From: CAZJFH01 sp964545205 | Lineage (GTDB): Bacteria > Pseudomonadota > Alphaproteobacteria > Rhodospirillales > Magnetospirillaceae | Direction of reading: 5' to 3' | Length of the DNA stretch: 64,000 nucleotides | Assembly: GCA_964545205.1 (NCBI GenBank) | Contig: CAZJFH010000007.1 | Location: 1-64,000, forward strand | Shown here: positions 1-12,700 of the stretch, piece after piece | How the letters are laid out: every line of letters begins with the position of its first letter | Position numbering within the stretch: position 1 is the stretch's first letter | Translations under genes and position numbers: made by a program | The notes under the pieces: model-generated | Seen by the model: only the letters and a program-made list of their open reading frames with translations | The model's database searches: none | Told to the model about the DNA's origin: nothing

Positions 1-760
1 TGTCGGCGCCGAAGCCGGCGATCACCACGTTGGCGCCGTCGCCGGCGGTGACGATGTCGGCGCCGCCCTGATCGAGCGCCGTGCTCTCGGCGGTGGTCAG
101 GGAGCCGGCGAAGCTGATCTCGGCCGAGTCGCCGAACATGATGTCCGCGCCGGACCCCGCCGAAACGGTATCGCCGCCGAGGCCGGCGATCACCAGATTC
201 GCGCCCTCGCCGAGGTCGACGACATCCGCACCGCCGCGCATCTCGTCGCGCGAGCGCACCGCCAGCCTTGCGGCGGCGGCCAGGTCGTAGACCACCTCGC
301 CGAAATCGCCGAGCACGGTGTCGTCGCCGGCGCCGGTTTCGATCGCGTCGCCGCCTGCGCCGCCGAACACGATATCGTCGCCGTCCGCGGTCACGATGGT
401 GTCGGCGTCGCCCAGCAGCGGATCGCCGGTGGCATAGGTGACGGTGTCGCCAAGAGTGGTGGCGCTGCCAAGATCGCCGAACACGACGTCGGCGCCGGTG
501 TCGCCATCGATCGTGTCGCGGCCCTCGTCGCCATGGACCAGGTCGCGGCCGCCCAGGACATCGCGGCCGGCGACGTAGGACAGGCTGCCGTCGAGCGCGG
601 CGGTCACGACGACGGTGTCGCCGTACAACAGGTCGTCGCCGAGGCCGCCGAAAACGGTGTCGTCGCCGAGGCCGCCGACGACGATGTCGGCGCCGCTGCC
701 GGCCGAGACGGCGTCGTCGTCGGCGCCGGCGAACACGATCAGCGGCAGGCTCGATGCGGT
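1..760 (-). repeat. RTX-like repeat block 3, continuing beyond the left edge
   Basis: From about residue 9217 to the window edge the protein reads as GGxGDD/GSGAD units with longer inserts, for example AGSGADIVVGGLGDDTVFGG, VHGDEGRDTIDGD and TAGDGANVVIAGFGAD at the very edge. This type of loose RTX array usually precedes the C-terminal secretion signal, which is not visible here. Confidence 0.8.
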
Positions 761-3700
761 GGCATCGACGTTGTCGGCGCCGGCCTGGGTACTGACGACG
801 AGGCGGCGCTGGCCGGCAGGCAGTGCCGAGAGCCCGACCGCCTCGGCGATGTCGACGGTCACCGTGTCGGCCCCGGCGCCGGTGTAGAGCCTGGTGACGG
901 TCTGGCCGACCAGCGGCAGGCCGAGGAGCGTGACGGTGTCGTCGGCCTGTCCGGTCCACACCGACAGGCCGCGATCGAACGTCCCGCCGTCGGCCGAGAA
1001 GCGGATGGTGGCCGGGGCCAGCCCGGCGACGGTGGTGACCTCGGTGGCGACGGTCTGACCGACGAGCGTGTCTGCGGTCCCGGAATCCCGCTTGCGGTCG
1101 ACGGATTCGGTGGCGATTCCGACCACCACCCCGGCATCGCCGGCCAGGCTGTCCCAGTCGCTGAGGAAGAGGGCGTTGTCGCCGCTGCCGGCGTGCAGGT
1201 TCAGCGCCCCGGCGATCAGCGACAGGTCGCCCTTGCCGTCGTGGCCCTCGGCGTCGGCGAGGTCGCCGACGGCCAGCGAGGCGACGTGGAAGGCGTCGTC
1301 GCCGCCGACGAGATCGACGGTGGTGGTGGCGCCGGCGGCGGTGCCGCGCACCGTGAAGACGTCGGCGCCCTCGCCGGTGGTGACGTGCACGGTCTCGGCG
1401 CCGCCATAGGTCAGGCCGCGGGCCATGCCGAGCCCGGTCAGGGTGGTGGCGTCGAGAACGGCGCTGCGGCCGGTGGCCTCGCCGCCGGCGTGGATGATCA
1501 GGTCATCGCTGCCGGCGCCGGCGTCGATGGTCAGCGCCACGTCGATGCCCTCGAGCGTCCAGCCGGCGTCGGTCTGCTTGCCGACGGTGATGCGATCGGC
1601 GCCCGCGGCCGTCGTCACGCCGACCGTGCCGGTGGTGACGAAATCGCGGATGTCGACCACGTAGTCCTCGACCGCGCCGCCGCCCAGCAACTGCAGGTCC
1701 ACCACCTCGATCGAGTTGTAGTAGATGGCGTGGTTGCCGGTGCCCTTGGCGTCGATGCCGAAGCCCTGGATGGCGTCGAAGGCGGTGACGTCGCCGGGGA
1801 ATTTCTGCGTCACGAAGGCACTGGGCGCGTCGAGCGTCAGGCCGTCGACGGCGTAGATCTGAATCTGGTCGAGCACCGACTGCCCGCCACTGCCGCGATA
1901 GGTCCTGACCACCTCGATGTTGGAGACGACGCCGTTCTGGCTCGAGGTGTAGACCTCCTTCTCGATGCCCGGCGTGTGCAGCCGCAAGGTCGACGCCTCG
2001 ACCCCGTACGTCGCCTTCACGTAATCGTCGACGGCCGTGTCGGTGAGGGCGGCGCCGAACGTCGCCTCGGTGATGGTCTCGACCAGCGGGTCGGAGTTGG
2101 TGCCGTCGCCGTCGGCCCTGTAGACCAGGACGCGATACGGCACCTGCGTGCCGTCGGCACCCGGGTGATAGTCGGTGTAGGTGTAGTAATAGCCGTATTC
2201 GATGCCGAGGTCGCTCATCGCCGAGGCGAGGAGCTGATCGCGGTCGGCGCCGTCGGTGTAGGTCACCGTCCGCACCAGGGTGCCGAGTTCGTCGCTGATG
2301 TCGACCGATTCCCACAGACCGGCGGCGTGATTGGCCTCGGTGCCATAGCGGTACGTGTTGACGAACTTGGTCGGGTCGCCGGTCAGCACCTTCTCGTAGA
2401 CGCGGAAGGCGCCTGCGTCGGCGTTCCAGACCAGGTCCTGGTTCGATGCCACCACGGTGCCCGCCGAGACGCCGTACCATTTCTGCAGGAAGGAATCGAC
2501 GTTGGCGGCGGTGAATTCCGAGGCCAGCTGCGACCAGCCGAACCACGCGGCGTAGTAGTTGTAGTAGCCCACCCAGCTGGAGAAGTTGCTGGCCGTCAAC
2601 TGGATCCACGGTTGCTGCGGATCGTTGGCGTAGAAGTCGACCTTCTTCAGCACGCCGTCGGCGCTGACCCAGGACGAATTGTAGGTCGCGGGCCCGCGCG
2701 CGTGGGTTTTGTAGACGATGCTCGACTGGACGTCCTCGACATAGCCGAACTGATCGAGATAGCGGGTCAGCGAGTCGGTGAGCTGCTGCTCCTGCACCGC
2801 CGCCATGTCGACCAGCGCCGTGTCGATGCGGTCGCTGGCGAACGACTTGATGAGCTGGCCATCCGGCAGCGTCATCGTCACCGAGGCCCGGCCGGTCGCC
2901 GGATCGGCGTTGTGGGCGATCAGGTCGTCGAGCAGCGTGAGGTCGGTCGCGGCCTTGAACTTGATGTCGGTGGCCACCGCCTCGGCGATCAGCGCCGGGT
3001 CGATGTTGTTCAGGCCGTTGCTGCTGGCGATCGCCGCCAACAGGGCGTCGGCGTCGAAGCTGAATTCGGACGAATCGATCTCCAGCTTGCCCAGCGCGCC
3101 CGTCGCGCCCATGGCGTCCTGCGCGCGATGGGCGACGATCACCTCGTCGTCGCCGGACGCGCCGGACAGCCGAACGTGACCGCGGATCTTCGAGAGATCG
3201 TAGTTTGCCGCCATGGTGTAAGGCATGGCGGTCAGCTCCGGCACCGTGGCCGTCAGCGTCATCTCGATCGTCTCGAGCGCGGTGGTCTCGTCGACATTGT
3301 AGGCCGACACCAGACGCTGGTCGAAGAACAGGCCCAGGATGCGGTCGCCGAGGGCGTCCAGCGTGGTGTCGGAGGTGGCGGTGTCGGCCAGCAGCCCGTC
3401 GATGCGGCTGCCGCCGTCCCGAAGTCCGTAGTAGTAGTAGAACCAGTAGCTGCCGCTGGTCTTGAGCTGCTCCAGATACGGCCGCAGCACCTCGCGCAGG
3501 GCGTCCGGATCGCCGATCGTGTCGGTGCGGTAGGCGTCCGTCGCCAGGAACGAGTCCTGCCACAGGGAAAGGAACTTGTAGTACTGGTAGTCCCAGTACC
3601 ACAGTGGCGCAGAATAGCCGAAATACGAATAGGCGATGTAGTTCCAGGCATAATAGGTCGAGTAGTTCCACCACGGACGCTTGCTGTACATCAGGTCGCT

Positions 3701-6700
3701 GGTATCCACCGAGGTCATGGTGGTGTAGCCGTCGCCGATGTAATGCTCGCTGAAGTCCGACTGCGGCAGCGTCACGTTGAAGGTCTGTTCCGGCCCGCCG
3801 AAGAAGATCTTGTCGTTGCCGCTGCCGGTGTTGATGAACACCTGCTGGCCTTCCAGAGTTCCGTAGACGTAGATCTCGTCGTCGCCGCCGCCGGTCAGCA
3901 GCAGGAAGCGCTCGACATTCGTCACCCGGTCGATCTTGAGGCCGGCGCCGTAGATGCGCTGCACCTCCTGGCCGGTCTCGTCGGTCTCGGTGAAGATGTA
4001 GAACTTGTCGGCGGCCGCGGTGCCCGAGACGATGACGGTGTCGAAGCCGGCGCCGCCGTCGATGCTGGCGCGGTTGTTCTCGACGTAGCCGCCGAGATCG
4101 ATCAGCGAGTCGTGCTCCTCGGCCGACTTGGCGCCGTCGCGGGTGCCGCCGGCCATCTGGATCGACTGGCCGTCGCCGGCATCGTTGACCGCCTCGTAGG
4201 CCTTGAGGAACACCGTGTCGTCGCCGAATTCGCCGAAGATGCCGATCTGGCCGACGTTGCGGTTGACCTCGAAGTAGTCGTTGCCGATGCCGCCGAAGAA
4301 GTTGGTGTTGTAGGAGACGCCGTTGGTCATGTGCCCGGCGGCCAGATCGACCTTGCCGTCGGCGGTCAGGCCGAGCACGCGGCCGATGATGAAGCTGTCG
4401 TTGCCGGCCTCGCCGTGCACCTCGATCGCCCGCGCGGTGTCGTCCATCAGGAAGAAGTCGTTGCGCGAGCCGCCGAACACCTGGACGTCGTCGACGGCGC
4501 CGTAATAGAGCCGGTGCCTGTCGATCACCTGACTGTCGTCGACGTTCTGGACCCGCGCCACCGTCCATTCGTCGGCGCTGCCGCTCTCGGCGTCGCGCAT
4601 CAGCTCTTCGACGATGATCGGCTGGAAGTCGTGCGCGAAGCCGCTGTTTTCGGCGAAATAGTCGATGACGCCGCGATCGACGCCGTCCTCGACCAGCTTG
4701 CGGAACCAGAAGGTGTCGCGCTGGTCGGTGCCGTAGACGCTCATCCGGTCGGTGTAGCCGGAATCGGTGTCGGTGATCCGGATCTCGGACGAGCCGCCGC
4801 CCGACAGACTGACGAAGTAGCTGTCGCTGTGCTCCTCGCCGTCGACGAACAGCCGGGCGTTGAGGGCCGCCGCGCCGGCGGACTCGCCGATATGGATCTC
4901 GTCCTGGCCCTGGCCGGCCAACAGTCTGGTTTCGCCGGCGATGGCCTGGATGTCGACATAATCGTGGCCGGAGCCGGCGGTCAGCGCCGTGGTGCCGAGA
5001 TGGGTGTCGACGACGGCCAGCCGATCGCCGCCTTTGCCGAGGCTCAGACGGAGATCCTCGAAGCCGAGGTAGCCGAGGCCGCCGGCACCGAGGCCGAGGC
5101 CGGTCAGGGTCGCCGCGCCGAGCGTGCCGGTGTCGGCCGCGATCTCGCCTCCGTCGTCGATGTCGATGCGGTCGGTGCCGGCGCCGGCGTCGATGGTCAG
5201 CGTGCCGCCGATGGCGTTCAGGGTGCCGGCTTCGTCGCTCAGCGAGGCCGCACTGCTGCCCAGGCGGTAATGGTCGCCGCCGCCTTGGCTGGTGATGTCG
5301 GTGCGGCCGGCGTGAGTCGAGACGATGTCGAGGGTGTTGGCACCCGAGCCGAGCGCGATGTCGAGGTCCTCGATCGCGGTGTAGTCGACGCGCCCCGTCA
5401 TGCCGAATCCGGTCAGGCGGCTGGCGGTCAAGGTGCCGCTGCGGGCATTCGCGTCACCGGCGTTGCTGATCACCGCCCGGTCGGCATCGCCGCCGCCCGC
5501 CAGGGTGAGCGTGGCGCCGATGCCGGCGAGCGTCTCGGCGTCGTTCCAGACTTCGATCGTGTCGGCGCCGGTGCCGCCGTCGACGGTCAGGGCATGCTGG
5601 ATCGTCTTGACGCGGATCGAATCGGCGCCGCCGAGGCCGTAGATGCCGGTCGCCGTTCCGGTGCTTTCGACCACCATCAGGTCTGCCTGGTCGCCGAGTT
5701 CGAGCCGCAGGGACTCGATGGTGCCGTAGGTCACCGTGCCGCCGAGATCGAGGCCGGTGAGCGTCGTCGTGGTCAGCACGCCCGCCGCGGCGCCGGCGTT
5801 GCCGTCCGCGTCGCCGTGGTCGTACACCTTCAGACTGTCGGATCCGCCCTCGCCGGAGACGTTCAGATCGGCACCGATCGCCGCCAGCGCCCCGGCCTGT
5901 GCGATCCGGACCTCGTCGGCGCCGTCGCCGCCGAAGACGCTGGTCACGCCGCCGATCGCCTCGACCTCGACGGTATCGTCGCCGCGGCCGGCGCGCAGCA
6001 TCGACACCGCGGCATGGGTCCCGAGCACCAGCAGCCGGTCGGCGGCGGTGCCGAGCTGGAGATTCAACGTCTCGAAGCCGAGATAGCCGAGCCCGCCGAG
6101 GCCGAGCCCGAGACCGGTCAGGGTGGTGGCGTTCAGGGTGCCGTCATTGGCCGCGCCGTCGCCGCCGTCGTCGATGTCGACGCGGTCCGCGCCGGCGCCG
6201 GCGTCGATCGTCAGCGTCCCGGCGACGGCGTTCAGGCTGCCGACCTCGTCGGTCAGCGAGGTCGCGCTGCTGCCCAGCCGGTAGTGGTCGCCGCCGCCCT
6301 GGCTGGTGACATCGGTACGGGTCGCGTGCGTCGAGACGACGTCGAGGGTGTTGGCCCCCGAGCCGAGCGCGATGTCGAGGTCGTCGATGCCGCCATAGGC
6401 GATCTGCCCGGCCATGCCCAGGCCGATCAGGTTGGTGGCGCTCAGCGTGCCGGCGCGGGTGTTGGCGTCGCCGGTGTTGCTGAAAATCGCCTGATCGGCA
6501 TCGGCGCCGCCGGCCACGGTCAGGGTGGCGCCGATGCCGGCCAGCGTGCCGGCGTCGTTCCAGACCTCGATGACGTCGGCACCGCTGCCGCCGTCGACCG
6601 TGACCGCGTTCTGGATCGTCTTGACGCGGATCGAGTCGGCGCCGCCGAGGCCGTAGAGATTGATCGCGGCCCCGGTGCTCAGGATTTCGAAACGGTCCGC

Positions 6701-9700
6701 CTGCTGGCTGAGCTCGAGACGCAGGCTCTCGACGTCGTCGTAGCTGACGGTGCCGCCGAGATCGAGGCCGGTCAGCGTCGTCGCGGTCAGGATGCCGGCC
6801 TGGGCCTCGGTGTTGCCGTCGCCGTCGCCGCGGTCGAAGAGTTGGAGCAGGTCCGAGCCGAGCTGGCCGAACACCCGCAGGCTGGCGCGGATCGTCGCCA
6901 GCGACTCGGCCGAGCCGGTGCCGTCGCTGTCGACCACGACGGTATCGTTGCCCCACGGGCTGGTGACCGCGTTTTCGGCCAGCATCAGCCGCCAGATGTC
7001 GAGGCGGTAATCGTCGAGATAGACGTTGGGGACGATGGCGATGTCGGCGGTCTTGATGCCGAGCTTGAACAGGTCGTTGAGCACCTGGCTCATCGCCGTG
7101 GCGTCGGGGACGTCACCCGGATCGAAATCGCCGGCCAGGTCGGTGGCGCTGACCGTCACCGGCGAGGTCGACATGCCGAGCCGGTTGGCGCGGGCGGTGT
7201 CGCCGTTGGCGAGAGCGCGCAGCAGTTCGCTGAGATCGGCCAGCCTGGTCCGGTAATCGCCGCTCTCGGCCAGCGGGTTGTACTTGGCCCCGCCGGAATA
7301 TGTCAGGTCCGATTTCAGCATCGACCAGACGTAGGACTGGTAGGCCGACAGGCCGTTCTCGTAGAGCTGGCGCCGTTCGACGGACGAGACCGAGTCGCTG
7401 ACGATCTGGATCTCGACCTTGGTGTTGTAGGCGGCCGCGTTGATGGCCTTGACCAACTGCTCGAGATCGCCGCGCTTGGCGGTGTCGAAGGCCGCGCTCA
7501 GTCCGAAGTGCTCGCCGAGCTGAACCGTGTAGTCCTTCCAGTTGCCGGTCTGCGTCGGCATGGTGTCGCCGTCCGCCAGATTGGCCCGCATCCACTGCCA
7601 GACGAAGTCGTCGTACATGTCCAGCCGCGCGACCATGGTCGCCACCGGACTGGCGGGGTCGATGAAGACCTTGGCGGCGTAGTTCTTCGCGTTCAGCTTC
7701 TGCGCCAGTGCCTTCAGATGCGCCGCGTTGGTCGGGTCGAAGGCGACCTCGCCCAGGCCGACGAAGCGGCCGAGATCGGTCTTGGCGTTCGGATAGGCGG
7801 CGGCCTCCAGGAAGTTGCGGTAGTCGCCGTTGTCGCCGGTCAGCGCGTTCTTGTCCTTCTTCAGGACTTCCCAGACGTGCCCCTTGTAGTTGTCGAGGTT
7901 CAGGTTGATCAGCGGCGCGATCTGATCGACGGTCAGCGTCGTGCGGCGGATCGATTCGATGACCAGGTCGGGATCGGCGGCCTGCAGCCTCGTGAACAGC
8001 GTCTTGATGTGCGCGACGCTGGCGGGGTCGAAATCGACAGGATTGCCGTCGACGTCGACCAGGCCCAGCAGCGAGCCCAGCTCGGTGGCGTAGTTGCGGA
8101 AGTCCTCGTCGTACTGCCCCGCGACCAGCGAGTTGGTGTCCTTGGCCTTGGCGGTCATGTCGGCGGTGTCGCCGAAGATGTTGGTCTCGCCGCCGACGCC
8201 GCGCACGGTGATGGTGTCGTTGCCACCGCCGCCATAGACGTTGGTCGTCGAGTCGGCCTCGGTGTCCTCGATGACGAGTTGGTCGGCCGAATTGGAAAGC
8301 TGCAGGTCGAGCACGTCGAAGTTGCGGTAGAAGACGCCGTAGCCGGTGCCGAAGCCGTGGACCTTGCGGTAGGTCTTGTTCGACGCCTCGTCGACATAGG
8401 TGCTGCGGACGATGGCGTTGGGCACCGCCAGCGTGTGGTCGACGGTGGAATAGACCGCCACCCCGATCACCACCCCGTCGACGTCGTAGATCATCTCGAC
8501 CTCGACCGCGCCCAGCCCGCCGAGGACGTCCATCGTGAAGACGTCGTTGGGCAGGAAGTCGTTGCCGCTGGTCTCGCTCAGGTCGTTCAGGGACGCGAAG
8601 GTCTTGGTGGTCGCGTTGCCGTAGGCGTCGGTCTCGACGTAGCGCAGGTTCGAATAGGAGCGGTCGTTCGCCCAGCTCTTGAACCCGGTCAGCGTGTCGA
8701 ACGCGGCGACCTTCGCCTTCTTCTCCAGCAGCAGGCTGGTGGTGCCGCTCTGGTTGGCCAGCATGCGCTCGGCGAGGCCAGCGTCGCGGACCTTGCTCAG
8801 GCGCTCGATCTGGTCGGCCAGGCCGTCGTAGACGACGGCGGCCTGCATGCCGGTCACCAGCGCGCCCGAACTCGCCAGCGCGTCGATCGCCGCCTGGCGC
8901 TCGGCCGCGGCGGCGTCGAGCTCGGCCTGGGTGGCGCCGTCGCCGACATGGCGCTTGTTGATGGTCAGCGCCTCGATGACCTCGGAGGTCAGCTTGTCGC
9001 TGGCGGTCGAACTGCCGAGACGGTTGTCGATGACGACGGCGTCCTGGCCCATCACCGTCTCGCCGCCTTCCTGCAGCGGCAGGCCGTCCGAACCGTAGAC
9101 CGGGCCGTTGATGCTGCCGTCGATGAACACCGGCCCCTTGATGGCGTTCAGGTTGCGCGCCTCGGGCACGGTGACCGACAACGTGTATTCGGGAACCGTG
9201 ATGACCTCGGGCACCTCCAGCGGCGCCTGCGGCTTGCGGGTGGTCCAGGTGTAGGTCCAGGACGGCTGGTAATGCCAGGACTTCCACCAGTCGGTCCAAC
9301 TCCACCACAGGAAGCTGTGGGTCGTTGAATGCCAGCTGTACCACCAGTATCCCTGATAGGTGCGCGAATGCTGCTCGATGATGTCGGGCCGCGGGATCAG
9401 CTTCTTCTTGGTGTAGCTCGATTCCGGGATGGTGACGTCGATGTGCAGCTCGGGCCCGCCCAACTGGACGGTGTCGTTGCCGCTGCCGGTGTCGACGATG
9501 ATCTCCTGGCCGTCGAGCGTGCCGTAGACATAGACCGTGTCGTCGCCGCCGCCGGTCAGGATCATCAGGCGCTCGACGCTGTCGATGGTCGGCACCACCA
9601 GCCCGGCGCCGAAGATGCGCTGCACCAGCTTGCCGTCGACCATCTCGGTGTAGATGACGAAGGTGTCGCCGATCTCGGTTCCGGTGATGACCAGGGTGTC

Positions 9701-12700
9701 GAAACCGGCGCCGCCGAAGATGTTGACCGGCGCGTTCTTGACGTAGGCGAGGGTGTCGTGCTGTCCCTCCTCGCTGTGGACGCCGACCTCCTCCTGGGTC
9801 TTCAGGTTGGTGCTGCTGTCGGCGATCGGCGTGCCGGCCGAATCGACTTCGAGCGTCAGCAGCGCCTTGAGGAAGAAGGTGTCGTCGCCGTCCTCGCCGA
9901 AGAGGTTGATCTCGGCGATGTTGTGGTTGACCTCGAAGTAGTCGTCGCCCTTGCCGCCGTAGAAGTTGGCCGGGAACGACACGCCGTTGGTGATGCCGCC
10001 GTCGGGGTCGACGACGGTGAGGGTCTGGTTGGCGATGGTCGGGTGCGGGATCGTCAGCACCTTGCGGACGCTGCCGATGAAGAAGCGGTCGCTGCCGCCG
10101 TCGCCGAAGATGTCGAGTTCTGTCGAGGAATCGTCGACCACGAACAGGTCGTCGCCGCCGCGGCCGTGCACGACCACGTCCTCGGTCGTCAGGTAGCGCA
10201 CGGTCTGGCGCGACAGCGACGGGTCGTCGGTGTTGCCGGTGGTCGCCACCTCGGTCGAGAAGTCGCCCTCGCCCTTGGCGCCGAAGCCGGTCAGGCCGCC
10301 GTTGATGCGCTCGACGACGTCGGCGCGGAAGGCGAAGGTCTCCTCGCCGTCGGTGCCCTCGACGAACAGCTTGTCGAAGCCGTCGGCGCCCTGGTCGTTG
10401 ATGTCGGTCAGCGACGTGAAATTGGCGCGGTCGCCGCCCGAGAGCTGGATGGTGTAGATGTCGCCGGCGGCGCCGCCGTCGAGCACGGCGTCGGCGGTGA
10501 AGTCGTGGACGAAGAACCGGTTGACGCTGGTCTCGACCGCGGTGCCCTCGGCGTCGTTGTAGGCGGTCAGGTTGACCTGCTCGAACACCCGGTTGTCGCT
10601 GCCGGTGATCTGGTGGAAGGTGTCGGTCTCGGCGGCGCCGACCCGCTCGCGGACGACCTTGGTGACCTCCTGGGTGGTCGGATCGCGCGTCACCTCGACG
10701 CCGGACCCGTCCTCGAGCCGGTGAATGATCAGGTTGGCGTCGGACAGCTCGAAATCGACGTCGCGGGCCTCGATCAGGATGTCGAAGCCGCCGGCGTCGT
10801 AGAAGTCGTCGTCGCCGGCGCCGCCGGTGATCACGTCGTTGCCGGCGCCGGCACGGATCACGTCGTCGAAGGCCGAGCCGATGATGCGGTCGGCGCCGGC
10901 GCTGCCGCGCAGTTCGAGCAGGTTCAGGCCGTCGCCGGCCATCGCCGAGGCGTCGACGAGGTTCGCGTAGAGGGCGGCGTCATGCTGGATCGTGCCGGTC
11001 GGCGTCGCCGCGGGTTCGCCGTCCTCGTTGACGTCGACGACGAGTTCGTCGTAGGTGGCGCTGGCGTTCGAAATCACGAAGCCGATGCCCGAGCCGGCGG
11101 CGCGGGCGTGCTGGACGTTGACCAGCAGACCGCCGCTGCGGTCGGGATCGGGATCGGTCGAGAGCGTGAACGCGTCGGCGTCGCTGCCACCATGGATGGT
11201 CAGCTTGTCGATCTGCGAGTCGAGGCCGTAGCGCGGCGAGACGAACACGTCGAAGGCGGCATCGTCGACCGAGGTCGCCGCCAGCAGCTTGCCGGCGGCG
11301 TCGCGCGCCAGCGTGCCGTCGGCGTTGCGCTTGGCCACCACGGTGTTGCCGTCGGCATCGGTGGTCAGGATCGCCTTGCGCTCGACATGCGACGACTGCT
11401 GCCACCGGGTCTCGACCTCCTTCAGCGTCGCCCCGGTGGCGGTCTCGCCGGTCCAGTCCTGGACCAGGTAATCGAGGCCGCCGACATTCACCGTCTTGAG
11501 CTTCGGCGTGCCGTCGGCGTCGTACAGGTACTGCCCGCCCTCGGCGAGGTCGTAGCGGTGGAACTGCTGCTTCGACGTCCAGATGCCCTCGCCCGGATCG
11601 GTGCGGTCATAGACTTTCTCGACCGGGGCGATGACCGAGGTCGTCTCGCGCCGCACCTCGACGGCCTCCAGCACCTTGTTGCCGCCGACGACGGCCTGGG
11701 TGCCCGCATAGGCCTGCACCCAGAAACGCTGCCCGTTGATCCACTGCTCCTCGAGCACCGGCTTGCCGGTGGTGGGATCGAAGGTGTAGGTGCCGCCGCT
11801 GGCGAGCTGCCAGCGATAGAAGCCGTCCACCGTCACGTCGTTGCCGTCGGCGTCGACGCCGACGACCAGCGGCTCGACCGACTGCGCGACGAGGCGCCGC
11901 GTCTCGACCGGCTCGTAGAGATTCTTGCCCTCGTGCTGCAGCACCGTGCCGGTGTGCTTCTGGAACTTGTAGGTGGCGCCGTCGATGGTGACGTCCTGCA
12001 GGTCCGGGCTGCCGTCGGCGGTGTACAGATAGCTGCCGCCATCGGCCAGGATGTAGCGGTAGAAGACGAAGTTCTCCTCGACCGGCGCCGGGCTCGAGGT
12101 GGCGTAGACCATGCGGATGGCGTCGCTGGACAGCGCCACGTGGCGGGTCTCGACCGCCACCGGGTTGGCGGTGTCGCCGGCGGTGCCGGTGTAGTCCTGG
12201 AGCTGCAGCGTCTGGCCGCCGATGACGACGGTGTCGGCCTTCAGCTTCGGCGACCCGTCGGCGTTGTACAGGTATTCGCCGTCGGTCAGCGTGTACCGGG
12301 CGAAGGTCTGGTGCACCACCTCGCCGTCGAGCAGCGGATCGGCGACGTGGTCCTGCAGGAACACCTGCTGGTTCTCGTCCTGGCGGAACACCTGGTAGCT
12401 GGTGCTGGAAGCCTGCAGCATGACGTGGCTGGCCTCGGAGACCTGCACGGTGTCGAGCTGGCGGTTGCGGTCGTAGATCTCGCCGACGCCCATGTCGAGC
12501 TGGAAGTCGGTCAGCTCGGTGGCGCGCAGGTCGTAGGCGGTGATGGCGTCGGCGCCCTCGCCGGCCTCGATGCGCAGGCTTTCCAGGCCCGTGATGACGA
12601 AATTGGTGTCGGCGCTGTCGCCACCGCCGCGGTAGGCGAGCGCGATCTTGCGATAGCTCTTGCCGTCGCCGCCGGTGTAGGTGGCGGTCGACTGGCTGAC

